Below, one piece after another: positions 1-10,342 of a stretch of DNA of 64,000 bases (the stretch's first letter is position 1; every line of letters begins with the position of its first letter). Source of the stretch: Spisula solida (lineage: Eukaryota; Mollusca; Bivalvia; Venerida; Mactridae); assembly GCA_947247005.1 (NCBI GenBank), contig OX365948.1, forward strand, positions 58,193,401 to 58,257,400, written 5' to 3'. A program made the position numbers and the translations under genes. The notes beneath the pieces are model-generated. The model ran no database searches. It was given only the letters and a program-made list of their open reading frames with translations, and was not told the origin of the DNA.

Positions 1-339
1 GAGTACTTACATGAAGTTTGCTAGTAATTAATGTATTGGCAATTCAGTTCAATAACCACTTCCCCTAATCTCTTCAAGTTTAGGTATACTGTTAAAAGTA
101 CAGCTATAGCTGCATCCACATATATACAATACAATGTCCTCACATGTACATATAATATAACAACAATAATATTTGGACACTTGCAAGAACCAATATCACC
201 CGAAGATGTATCATACATTGACCTACTACAAATTGCATGGTGTAAACATAACTAGTAAACTGTAAAGGTGGTATATTCCATTGTTTCTTCACTTTACTTT
301 TTTGCTTTTAGTTCGTGCAAGTTCGTTTATACCGTCGGT
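1..339. other. No gene seen
   Basis: AT-rich sequence with short overlapping open frames on both strands (about 65-74 codons). Neither shows splice-site context or a recognisable domain. I see nothing functional here. Confidence 0.5.
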
Positions 340-572
340 TTAAAGTCAAAGGGAGATAATACAAATAAAAACTTATAAGGGAGACAAATCTGTCACCTAA
401 ATTGCAAAAAAAACTTAGTCCAGTTTTCTATTGTTCTTTTGTTCAACTTTTCTGTATATTTTATTGTCTCCCTTGGACTAATTCTATTTAAAAAAATGTT
501 TCCAGTTTCCTATTGTGAAAGTGTCAATGTTAGTAAAACGTGTATGTCAGCCAAATAGCCATGTGAGTTAAC
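340..572. repeat. Dispersed repeat, copy A
   Basis: A block of about 130 bp starting near AAGGGAGATAATACAAATAA and containing TATTGTTCTTTTGTTCAACT recurs at about 1645-1790 with a few substitutions and indels. A second block, TGTATGTCAGCCAAATAGCC at 541-572, recurs at 2133-2164 (TGTATGTCAGCCAAAGAGCC). The order of the two blocks is the same in both places, so both may belong to one longer dispersed element or an old local duplication. The AAGGGAGACAA phrase is frequent in bivalve genomes (from general knowledge). Confidence 0.7.
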
Positions 573-574
573 AC

Positions 575-846
575 GTCGCCTCAATTCGAGAATGTTCTAA
601 CTCATCAAGTTAACTGTTTTTTTACCAAAAAAGAGTGTGTTTTTGTATCGTTGGAAAGCGTTTTTCAAGATCTATCTATTGAAAAGACTAATACCACTGT
701 GACAGTAAACATAAACAATGAATTCACTGTGCAATTTTGTTCTATCTGCAGTTACTGAGAAACTTCAAAGAGAGGTCAAACTTTTTTAATTCGATTTTCT
801 CAAAATGAACTTTTGTAGACTTAGAACAGTCTGGAATTGAGGCGAC
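575..846. mobile_element. Short inverted-repeat element (MITE-like)
   Basis: The left end reads GTCGCCTCAATTCGAGAATG and the right end is its imperfect reverse complement (CATTCTCGAATTGAGGCGAC expected, CAGTCTGGAATTGAGGCGAC seen). The element is 272 bp with arms of about 26 bp. The interior has no coding potential. I see no clear target-site duplication, so the superfamily is not assigned. It is most likely a non-autonomous DNA transposon. Confidence 0.6.
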
Positions 847-2984
847 GAAAAGTCATAGCTACTTTGACGTACAGTAGAATTTCGATGCCTCGAACATCAT
901 TAGCATCTAACACACTAGATGTCTCGAAGGCTGGTTCTTCGGTCCCGGCAAAATCCGTTCTTTATTCACTTACCTAAAATCAATAGGTCTATGCTCTGAT
1001 GATGACTAAACTACACGTAAGTGCTAAATTATGTAGTTGATACTGTGCAAGAGAATCGTTGCCTTGACGACCCATATAGCGCTTCACGGAGCGTTTCACA
1101 ATTCATAAATAACTGGCCATTTTAATATTTGGCTCCAAAACTACAGCCAAGCGACAAGACATTAAATGAACATATCAAGCTGCATCTCTGCTCAAAGTTG
1201 TATTGTTGTATGATGGTAAATACTTCTGTAATGGTCAACGGAAGACGACAAGATGCCTGAAAAACAAGACGACATGTACATGTAGCCGTGTGCCGTAATA
1301 AAAATATTTGTGCGCCTCAGTATGACTACTACAAAAACGTAAAACAACACTTTTATCTTTCTGGAAAGGAATGACTAACACTTGACAAGTTTAAATGCTG
1401 TATTATTTCGCCAGTTTCAATCTTTAAGCGACGAATATGAAGATTTGTTCAACTGAAAGTCCAACAGAACAAGGTTAATAATGAGCGAATGTGTGTGTTA
1501 TGTGTTTCCTTCATGGTATCTTAATGACAAGTTTTCAGGATTAATTTAGTCTTTATTAGATTGATCTGCCAGCTGGTAACATTTCAAATATATAGTCTCA
1601 ATGGTTTGGTACACATGAAATTCCGGACATCCCTCGTATAAGCGTCAAAGAGAGACAATCCAAATAAAAAATTATAAGGGAGACAAATATGACTCCTGAA
1701 TTGCAAAAAAAACTTTGTCCCGATTTCTATTGTTCTTTTGTTCAACTTTTCTGTATATTTTATGGTCTCCCTTAGACCAGTTTTTAGTCAAAGGGAGGTA
1801 ATCTATTTGAACTGTGGAAAACGTTTGTCCAGTGGCTATGCATTGTTCCTTATCTTCTCGATTATTATGTAAAGACTGAATTAAAAAAATATTGATTTAC
1901 ATGAAGAAGCCGCAACGCTGAAATGTTATTATAGGCCTATACATGTACACCTTGTATTATATATTCCTAAGCCTAATTCGTGTTTGGTGGTTTTATTTTC
2001 ATTTTATAAATAAGTTTACACCTTCTGCAGCGCTTGTATACTTATCTATGACAGTTCTTAGAACTCTAGATAATGCGAATATGAATTAAGCCTCTTTTTC
2101 AAAGACATGTTTGTAAAACATATTGAGCCCTATGTATGTCAGCCAAAGAGCCATGTAAGTTACCTACCTGTAAGTGGGAGGAACATTGATAGCTTTTATC
2201 ATAATAGATACACATAACCAAAGTTGAATCTCATTTAAAAAATCATATGCATACGTTCTTGTAGATAATTTTGTCTGCAGTTCACAATAAATACACATTT
2301 CACTTGAATGTTGGTGTAAAAAGCCTGAAAAGTATCATGCACTTACCGTCCACTACTCAAACTGTTTAAAATATAATCACCATTTGTTCATGTTGTTTTA
2401 TTAAACAAGTTACCAGTTTTCGAGGACAGCTTTCAGCAATTCAGCCAAACGTTGGCATTTAACTTCACCCTGGACAATGGACTACGTTAGGAAACCTGCG
2501 TTCCAGTCTCCCTGTGGTTACTACTTTTGTAATTTGCGATTCATGTTTGTACATATCACATTATCCTGGGCGCATTCATTCTCGTTCACCAGAGTATTCT
2601 TCGTCCGAAACATAGTAGTCTGGGAACTTGACTAACCACTGATGTATGAGGATGGGGCGCATTATGATTTCATTTATTTGCTTTTGTTCTATGTTGTTTC
2701 TGTTGAGTGCTGCCTTCCAGGTTCGAATTATTATTGTATACTGCACTAGATGTTTCCCTTAAAATATTTTATAAATTATGTTCTATACACGATGTTGACA
2801 ATGAAACATATTTCATGATACACTTTATGTACGTACTGTTCCTTCTAATCTTGTCTTTACACCTCCTTAAACTAAGCGATACACGTGGTACACTGCAACT
2901 CATGATGGTATGCTTGGTCAATATATGTCTTTATACCATAGATCACATTGCGAACATTGACCTCACAAACTCAAACCAGGCGCG
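847..2984. other. AT-rich sequence with repeat fragments, no gene supported
   Basis: It contains copy B of the dispersed repeat (1645-1800 and 2133-2164). A fragment at 871-900, CAGTAGAATTTCGATGCCTC, resembles a pogo/Tc1-type end, but no partner end was found. A motif at 2552-2571 (CACATTATCCTGGGCGCA) recurs at 20718-20737. A 94-codon open frame at 2707-2991 on the plus strand has no recognisable features and is likely chance. Confidence 0.45.
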
Positions 2985-3310
2985 TAGCTAGCCATCTTTC
3001 CTGTGGATTCACCATCGTGCTAGGGGGTCGGGGGCATGCTCCACCGGAACATTTTGAAAACGATGGTGTAATAATAAATTTGGGGCGATCTCCCGGAGCT
3101 TCGTTTTATTCTTAGGATCATAAATTTGCAAATCAACTATAAAATTTACAAATTTACAAGTAGCTCTTTGAAATAAAGTTGAATTATACATCAAACAAAT
3201 GTACGAGACCATTACGAGAAAATTATGCCTGCGGTCAGGTCTTCAAGTGCCTGTTTTACAGTACTGTATAGCGGGTATATTTCACGGGGGTCTAATTTTC
3301 GCTGTAGCCT
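2985..3310. repeat. Fragments of dispersed invertebrate repeats
   Basis: The stretch around 3020-3060 (GGGGGTCGGGGGCATGCTCC followed by ACCGGAACATTTTGAAAA) matches the look of an element common in marine invertebrates. A second piece at 3224-3270 (ATGCCTGCGGTCAGGTCTTC) is echoed at 18393-18440 (ATGACTGCAGACAGGGCTTC). Both appear to be fragments flanking the large array that follows. Confidence 0.5.
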
Positions 3311-3324
3311 AACTTGTAGTCATA

Positions 3325-6162
3325 CTAGGTCTATGAACGGTACCTATGTCTATGTATGGTACCTAGGTCTATGTATGGTACCTGGGTCTATGTATGGTAC
3401 CTATGTCAATGTATGGTATCTATCTATTTATGGTACCTAGGTCTATGTATGGTACCTGGGTCTATGTATGGTACCTAGGTCTATGTATGGTACCTATGTC
3501 TATGTATGGTACCTATGTCAATGTATGGTATCTATCTATTTATGGTACCTAGGTATATGTATGGTACCTGGGTCTATGTATGGTACCTATGTCTATGTAT
3601 GGTACCTATGTCAATGTATGTTACCTATCTATGTATGGTACCTAGGTCTATGTATGGTACCTATCTATTTATGGTACCTAGGTCTATGTATGGTACCTAG
3701 GTCTATGTATGGTACCTTGGTCTATGTATGGTACCTGGGTCTATGTATGTATGGTACCTATCTATTTATGGTACCTAGGTCTATGTATGGTACCTGGGTC
3801 TATGTATGGTACCTATGTCTATGTACGGTACATATCTATGAATGGTACCTAGGTCTATGTATGGTACCTAGGTCTATGTATGGTACCTGGGTCTATGTAT
3901 GGCACCTAGGTCTATGTATTGTACCTGTGTCTATGTATGGTACCTATGTCAATGTATGTTACCTATCTATGTATGGTACCTAGGTATATGTATGGTACCT
4001 ATCTATTTATGGTACCTAGGTCTATGTATGGTACCTAGGTCTATGTATGGTACCTTGGTCTATGTATGGTACCTGGGTCTATGTATGTATGGTACCTATC
4101 TATTTATGGTACCTAGGTCTATGTATGGTACCTGGGTCTATGTATGGTACCTATGTCTATGTACGGTACATATCTATGAATGGTACCTAGGTCTATGTAT
4201 GGTACCTAGGTCTATGTATGGTACCTGGGTCTATGTATGGCACCTAGGTCTATGTATTGTACCTGTGTCTATGTATGGTACCTATGCCAATGTATGGTAC
4301 CTATCTATGTATGGTACCTAGGTCTATGTATGGTACCTGGGTCTATGTATGGTACCTAGGTCTATGTATGGTACCTATGTCTATGTATGGTACCTATGTC
4401 AATGTATGTTACCTATCTATGTATGGTACCTAGGTCTATGTATGGTACCTATCTATTTATGGTACCTAGGTCTATGTATGGTACCTAGGTCTATGTATGG
4501 TACCTATGTCTATGTATGGTACCTATGTCAATGTATGTTACCTATCTATGTATGGTACCTAGGTCTATGTATGGTACCTATCTATTTATGGTACCTAGGT
4601 CTATGTATGGTACCTAGGTCTATGTATGGTACCTTGGTCTATGTATGGTACCTGGGTCTATGTATGTATGGTACCTATCTATTTATGGTACCTAGGTCTA
4701 TGTATGGTACCTGGGTCTATGTATGGTACCTATGTCTATGTACGGTACATATCTATGAATGGTACCTAGGTCTATGTATGGTACCTAGGTCTATGTATGG
4801 TACCTGGGTCTATGTATGGCACCTAGGTCTATGTATTGTACCTGTGTCTATGTATGGTACCTATGTCAATGTATGTTACCTATCTATGTATGGTACCTAG
4901 GTCTATGTATGGTACCTATCTATTTATGGTACCTAGGTCTATGTATGGTACCTAGGTCTATGTATGGTACCTTGGTCTATGTATGGTACCTGGGTCTATG
5001 TATGTATGGTACCTATCTATTTATGGTACCTAGGTCTATGTATGGTACCTGGGTCTATGTATGGTACCTATGTCTATGTACGGTACATATCTATGAATGG
5101 TACCTAGGTCTATGTATGGTACCTAGGTCTATGTATGGTACCTGGGTCTATGTATGGCACCTAGGTCTATGTATTGTACCTGTGTCTATGTATGGTACCT
5201 ATGCCAATGTATGGTACCTATCTATGTATGGTACCTAGGTCTATGTATGGTACCTGGGTCTATGTATGGTACCTAGGTCTATGTATGGTACCTATGTCTA
5301 TGTATGGTACCTATGTCAATGTATGTTACCTATCTATGTATGGTACCTAGGTCTATGTATGGTACCTATCTATTTATGGTACCTAGGTCTATGTATGGTA
5401 CCTAGGTCTATGTATGGTACCTATGTCTATGTATGGTACCTATGTCAATGTATGTTACCTATCTATGTATGGTACCTAGGTCTATGTATGGTACCTATCT
5501 ATTTATGGTACCTAGGTCTATGTATGGTACCTAGGTCTATGTATGGTACCTAGGTCTATGTATGGTACCTGGGTCTATGTATGTATGGTACCTATCTATT
5601 TATGGTACCTAGGTCTATGTATGGTACCTGGGTCTATGTATGGTACCTATGTCTATGTACGGTACATATCTATGAATGGTACCTAGGTCTATGTATGGTA
5701 CCTAGGTCTATGTATGGTACCTGGGTCTATGTATGGCACCTAGGTATATGTATTGTACCTGTGTCTATGTATGGTACCTATGTCAATGTATGGTACCTAT
5801 CTATGTATGGTACCTATGTCTATGTATGGTACCTGGGTCTATGTATGGTACCTAGGTCTATGTATGGTACCTATGTCTATGTATGGTACCTATGTCAATG
5901 TATGTTACCTATCTATGTATGGTACCTAGGTCTATGTATGGTACCTATCTATTTATGGTACCTAGGTCTATGTATGGTACCTAGGTCTATGTATGGTACC
6001 TAGGTCTATGTATGGTACCTGGGTCTATGTATGGTACCTAGGTCTATGTATGGTACCTAGGTCTATGTATGGTACCTAGGTCTATGTATGGTACCTGGGT
6101 CTATGTATGGTACCTAGGTCTATGTATGGTACCTGGGTCTATGTATGGTACCTAGGTCTATG
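3325..6162. repeat. 19-bp minisatellite with GGTACC core and about 917-bp higher-order period
   Basis: The basic unit is about 19 bp (CTATGTATGGTACCTAGGT), with 15-19-bp variants such as GGTACCTATCTATTTAT. Nearly every unit contains the palindromes GGTACC and often CCTAGG. A higher-order structure is visible: the variant stretch around 3899 recurs at 4816 (917 bp later), and the TATGTATGTATGG junction recurs at about 3742, 4081, 4660, 4999 and 5579, so spacings alternate between about 338 and 580 bp. The last 150 bp is a simple run of the basic unit. The several long open frames are consequences of the periodicity and overlap in several frames, so I do not call genes. Confidence 0.95.
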
Positions 6163-6323
6163 GACTCTCTTTCACACCAATAAAATAAGAGAAACACTTT
6201 TAAGGTTTTTATAATAAATATTCTTCGTTGTGATTACAATATCTGGGTTACCTACTTCACATATTATGAAGAGTTTCAATGTATCTAGTTACATACACGT
6301 GTTATATTACACTCACGACAGAA
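6163..6323. other. Downstream flank of the C1q-domain gene
   Basis: This lies between the array and the stop codon of the minus-strand C1q gene and would hold its 3' untranslated region. I see no canonical AATAAA on the minus strand here; only weak TATAAA-like variants are present near 6207-6215. Confidence 0.4.
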
Positions 6324-6724
6324 TTATGTATGTACTAATGTGCCGGAAAATGTGTTCCAAAAATAAGTGATACTTTCAGTTAGAACATTCGATCCGGAAG
6401 ATGATAGAATCTTGATTTTTACTTTCTCACCAACATTCAGATATTTGTATGCATTGTAATCGTAGCATTGCCCCCAATTCTTACGTTGTATACGAGACAC
6501 TTTAAATGCATTCTCATCAACAAGAAAGGCAAAGTCTATATACTTTTCACTGTTCATACAGAACTGGATATTAAACATATATACACCAGCAACAGGAACT
6601 GTAAATATGCCAGTTTCAATATTGTAACCATCTCCATCATTAGATAACACAGTGGTATACAGCATCGTTTGTCCATGAGTCAAACTTTTACTTTTGGCCC
6701 CCTTCACAGAGAACAGGATGTTTC
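6324..6724 (-). CDS. C1q-domain protein, exon 2 (C1q head domain)
   Basis: This terminal coding exon encodes a whole C1q head domain of about 132 residues ending in a stop at 6324-6326. Family marks in order are an ILFSVKGA start, a VLSNDGDGYN segment, TGIFTVPVAGVYMFNIQF (the classic G-x-F-x-x-P-x-x-G-x-Y-x-F core), a WGQCYDYNAYKYLNVGEKVK stretch and a final FSGTLVHT strand. The acceptor TTTCAG lies just upstream and supplies two bases that complete the codon split by the intron (phase 1). C1q-domain proteins trimerise, and in bivalves many act as secreted recognition proteins for microbes or self ligands. The specific ligand cannot be read from sequence. Confidence 0.9.
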
Positions 6725-6861
6725 CTGAAATTATATTAAATTGAGCTATATATTGATGGCTTTATAATTATTCAGTCTGATGCAAGGTGATTTAATGAAG
6801 ATAGAATAGAATATAGCTTATTGCAAGGCAATATTGCCCATGAACATATAATACATACATA

Positions 6862-7722
6862 CACTAAGAGGCACTTATAACTGTGCAGTTTTTAATTCCT
6901 AATAACTTTTTTGTTTGTTAATATATTTGAACGAAATTTAGTGTATTTGGTTGTCAGTCGACGCGCAACGTAATCCGATATTTTTATCTTACGGTTCAAT
7001 GAATATTGTCCATTGGACTGTGAAAATAGCAATTTAACGAATTGCACGAGAAAATGGTGAAACAGCGGAAAATAAAATAAAACGTGGTCATTTCCATTAA
7101 ATTCATGACCTGTTATCCTAAAAAAACACAAACGTCAATGTTTGTCTAAATTGACGCCGTGACGTCAGGTTTATCAACACGGGCTTTTCAATGTTGCACA
7201 AAGTAACTGTTTGAATTTAATTATTATTGGCGTTCCAATAAGCAAAAGTACACGTTTACAATCATTTACCCCCCTACAGGTGTTTGAGCCATGTTCTACC
7301 TGTCTATCTGTTTGTTCATTGTTAAAATAAATTCAACGTCATTTTTCTGCAATTACTGGTCGGATTTCAACGTATGTTGATAAAAAAGGCATGTTATGCT
7401 TCGATCAACTGTCACTGAGATTGCCGATCAAAGGTGACGTCAATGCGACAACATTGCATAGCCTAAACTCTCAGGAATACGCGTTCTTATTTGTTGGAAA
7501 ACTGTGCGTTTTAAGCCGGAGCAGATTTTGTGACTTCGCAATTTTACGCAACGCTAAATTATGTGCTGGCATTTCCTAAATATTGTTTGTTATGAAATGA
7601 AATATTCTTAGACATTATCACACATCTTTCAACTACACTTTCTGCAAATTTCAACAAAATATACACACTAAATACTGAGATAGTGAGATTTGTAAGTGCA
7701 CAGTTATAAGTGCCTCTTAGTG
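6862..7722. mobile_element. Tc1/mariner-type non-autonomous element in C1q intron
   Basis: The ends are perfect 26-bp inverted repeats beginning CACTAAGAGGCACTTATAAC, at 6862-6887 and 7697-7722. Each end is bordered by TA (6860-6861 and 7723-7724), the target-site duplication of Tc1/mariner elements. The 861-bp interior has only short open frames (79 codons on minus, 62 on plus) without transposase motifs. Perfect arms suggest recent mobility or constraint. I infer a non-autonomous element moved by a Tc1/mariner transposase elsewhere in the genome. Confidence 0.85.
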
Positions 7723-8058
7723 TACACTGTACACATGATTAACTTGTGGTCAAGTGCACATCATAAATTAAGAAAATTAATCATGACAATGTTATACATT
7801 TAGCGTTTTTCGATATCAACATGAATAGGAAACATCGTAAAAAGTGCACCCCATATAAATCAATACAACATGAAATGGAGAAATTATTTGGAGATACAAC
7901 ATGATCTAAATACACAGGAAGTTATGTCGACCAATTCGTATGACTTGTACATGTTATCCATGTGTTTGTGCGACGTTCGTGCTCTGCTGTTTCTGTTGAA
8001 TGCTGCCGCCACTGTTTGATACATGTACATGTATGTTATTATCTTTTAATTTGTTGTA

Positions 8059-8100
8059 CACGTGGTGTGTCACGTGGTGCCTCATGTTGTACGTCACGTG
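8059..8100. promoter_or_regulatory. Cluster of three CACGTG palindromes
   Basis: CACGTG (canonical E-box) occurs at 8059, 8071 and 8095, at 12- and 24-bp spacing, each followed by GT and within GTACGT-like flanks. It lies inside the C1q-gene intron about 270 bp from exon 1. It could bind bHLH factors, but it may equally be the relic of a short tandem duplication. Confidence 0.35.
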
Positions 8101-8365
8101 GTACGTTATGATCACACTGGTACCTAACACATAATATAGTCATTATCTATAATACTAAACATATAATGTATACTAGTACTAGATCGTAATATGTACGTTT
8201 CAAAATACTTGAAAAAGTTAATATTTATAACAAATAACTATACACTATATCAAATCAAAGAAATTTAACCTTTTTGATAATTAACTTTTAACGTTGTACA
8301 ATATTATGATATAATACATGTAGATAGATAGACCGTTTCTTAATATAATTCCAATTCTAACAAAC

Positions 8366-8723
8366 CTGTTTTCGTTTCCAGCCTAGTTTGAAGGTTATGT
8401 AATTCCTCCAGCTTATTCTGTAACCTCTGGTTCGCAATATCGATAGTTTGGTTGACGCTCGTTTCCATAGCATTTTTGAAGTCACTTAACTCCTCAATGA
8501 ACGCGTTTCGTTCAGTATTGAGACCAGCTAATGTTGTTTTCACGGCCTCATGTACGGATTGTGTCTTCGTTTCTAACTTCTCCATCGCAAACTCCATTCT
8601 GACCATTTTTTCCAGGAGTTTTTCCTGGTAGTGGTAATCAGAACATCGAGGTTCCCCATTAGCTTGATAAATGTACACGAAGGCAATACAAAGCGCCACA
8701 CGTTTGATGTTGAAGATCACCAT
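8366..8723 (-). CDS. C1q-domain protein, exon 1 (signal peptide and coiled-coil stalk)
   Basis: The exon starts at the ATG at 8721-8723. Residues 1-22 form a signal peptide with hydrophobic core VALCIAFVYIY followed by QANG. From about residue 30 to the exon end the sequence is a heptad-rich, charged coiled coil (for example KLLEKMVRMEFAMEKLETKT and NKLEELHNLQTRLETKT) with no Gly-X-Y collagen repeats, so the stalk is coiled coil, as in many bivalve C1q-domain proteins. The donor is CAG|GTTTGT in phase 1, which joins exactly to exon 2 to give a predicted protein of about 252 aa. Hydrophobic heptad positions suggest trimerisation, consistent with the C1q head. Confidence 0.88.
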
Positions 8724-8819
8724 GATTATTTAGATCTAACCACAATGCGTGCCAAGAGTCGAATGATGCCTGTACTTCGGTACTAACGTCTGATATGTGC
8801 CTAAACAGCACATACCACG

Positions 8820-8828
8820 TATAATATA
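8820..8828 (-). promoter_or_regulatory. Possible TATA element of the C1q gene
   Basis: The minus strand reads TATATTATA here, about 95 bp upstream of the start codon, with another AT-rich TTTTAAAATATATG just further out. The position would place the transcription start about 65-70 bp before the ATG. In an AT-rich genome this is only suggestive. Confidence 0.3.
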
Positions 8829-9078
8829 GTGATACATATATTTTAAAACGAGGCATGAGTGTGGGTTGTTCAAAACACTCCCATTATCGAGTATTGAAAA
8901 CTGGTTAAACTATACATCTTTCAGAAATTGAGAATTGAGAAATTTTCATTTTTAAACAACCATGGCAATTAAAGGCATAGTCATGGAAACAAGATGTACA
9001 CAGTTTGTCTTGAATAACACTAGATACGTAGAACTCCGTTTTTAACAATTTTCCATTGAAATATGACAGACCTTGCAG
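8829..9078. other. Intergenic spacer between divergent genes
   Basis: A short spacer between the minus-strand C1q gene and the candidate plus-strand exons. Nothing specific is recognised apart from AT-rich sequence. Confidence 0.35.
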
Positions 9079-9237
9079 TTTATCAAGTCAGCATTTCTGG
9101 GAAAACATTCAACCAGCGCTTACTCGCTTTTCCACAAGGAACTGACATTGTTAAGGAAATACGGTAGCCTGTCCAAACCAGATCTCTGGAACAACACTTT
9201 CGAGTACACTAACTGGGTGGGCGCTAATAAAACAAAG
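9079..9237 (+). CDS. Candidate exon of an unrecognised protein
   Basis: This 53-codon open segment follows an acceptor-like CCTTGCAG and ends at ACAAAG|GTGAAA. The peptide has non-repetitive, protein-like composition (SAYSLFHKELTLLRKYGSLS, then PDLWNNTFEYTNWVGANKTK) with two N-glycosylation sequons (NNT, NKT). I do not recognise the family. Immediately after the donor another frame stays open to about 9401 (ETIILVFFEDLEHSLNCWYK and on to KTLTRS and a stop), so a frameshifted continuation, that is a pseudogene, is an alternative to splicing. Two minus-strand open frames overlap this stretch but look like shadows. Confidence 0.35.
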
Positions 9238-10151
9238 GTGAAACCATAATATTGGTCTTTTTTGAAGATCTCGAACACAGTCTGAATTGTTGGTATAAGT
9301 TTGTCCATTGTTATTTTCCCTCTGTCGAAGAGCAGCGGAAAAGTGGTGTTTACGATGCTGCATTGCACAGTTCATACCACAAAACGCTGACTCGTAGCTA
9401 ATGGGCAACCAATTGCATTGTGATGTTGTCTTAGCTGTCATTATATGCATGTACATATGTTACTTTATGACACTTACAGAACTTAGATGCTTTATACACA
9501 GCGACACTCCATAATAATATATGTTTTAATTTTTAAGGACATGCGTTTCAAACTTTTGATAGTTTTACACTTTCCTTGTGTTATTTTTGTCGTTGTAATT
9601 GCTTGCATGCATACGTTGTTTATGTAACATGTATTATAAATTGGTGTCTTTGTGTTATGCAATGTCAGTGTGCCCCTTTTTGGCGTAGCAGCGTACTTTG
9701 TGTATGGCCCTTTCTTACTGAACTTGTAGAACCATAATATCATCTGTCAGACCACTCAAGTAAAAAGCACTTGTAGTAGATATGATATGTCGCTAAAACA
9801 ATAAATCTGCCAAAATGACATACATGTACACATATTTGGTAAACAACAACTGCGCAATATGTTCCAATCATTAAAAAGCACTCGTAGTACACATGACATG
9901 TTTGTTAAAAATACTTAATGTTTCCGTACGAGTATTTGATAAACAACAAAAACTGCGCAATATCAATATGGTCGTCCCCATCCTTATCAATCAGGGTACT
10001 GTTTTATCAACACATGAAAATAGTTTCACGTTCAAGTTTTAATTCTTTATAACTCTTCATCAGCGACAAGCCGTCTGGTAAAATGTTGTTCAAAATCAAT
10101 CATTAATTAGTCAACGAGCTCCTACAAACCATACATGTCCCCAATGTGTAG
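9238..10151. other. Putative intron or spacer, no gene supported
   Basis: AT-rich sequence between the two candidate plus-strand exons. Apart from the possible frameshifted continuation up to about 9401, I see only chance open frames, including an 83-codon minus-strand frame at 9492-9743. Two similar stretches (about 9765-9790 and 9875-9900, AAAAAGCACT.GTAGTA) and the AACAAC..CTGCGCAATAT phrase at about 9844 and 9945 indicate a weak local duplication. Confidence 0.4.
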
Positions 10152-10342
10152 GTTTTAGAGAAGAATTAAGGTTTCCGTATCTGCGTATACATGCTATGAT
10201 AAAACAGTATCCAGAGGTTAGTCAAGTCCCCAGAACAACTATGATTGTGGTAGGAGAAACTCATACGAAAGCATATGTGCGGTTGTACTGGGACGAGGGG
10301 GTTAACGTCAAAGACTACAGCAACAAACAGATCTGCAGTAAG
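10152..10342 (+). CDS. Candidate exon of an unrecognised protein, ending at the minisatellite
   Basis: The reading frame is open from about 10081 and follows an acceptor-like AATGTGTAG at 10151, though the true 5' edge is uncertain. It encodes FREELRFPYLRIHAMIKQYP, then a segment containing MIVVGETHTKAYVRLYWDEG and VNVKDYSNKQICSK, and ends at the strong donor AAG|GTAAGT in phase 0. Composition is clearly protein-like and non-repetitive, but I do not recognise the family. No downstream exon is found after the 7.5-kb array. Phase does not match the 9079-9237 exon directly, so at least one further exon is missing or the 5' edge differs. Confidence 0.45.

Larger units (their letters stand above)
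6725..8365 (-). other. Intron of the C1q-domain gene
   Basis: The phase-1 intron runs from donor CAG|GTTTGT at 8365 down to acceptor TTTCAG at 6725. It separates the signal-peptide/coiled-coil exon from the C1q-head exon, the usual domain boundary for such genes. It contains a TA-flanked inverted-repeat element (6862-7722) and three closely spaced CACGTG palindromes (8059-8100). Confidence 0.85.

Noticed and set aside
2707..2991. 94-codon hydrophobic plus-strand frame
   Set aside because: AT-rich hydrophobic composition, no domain and no promoter or splice support.
3225..6003. Frames repeating MVPRSMYGT / WYLGLC as a gene family
   Set aside because: They overlap in several frames and arise from a 19-bp array with no start context, splice sites or non-repetitive domain.
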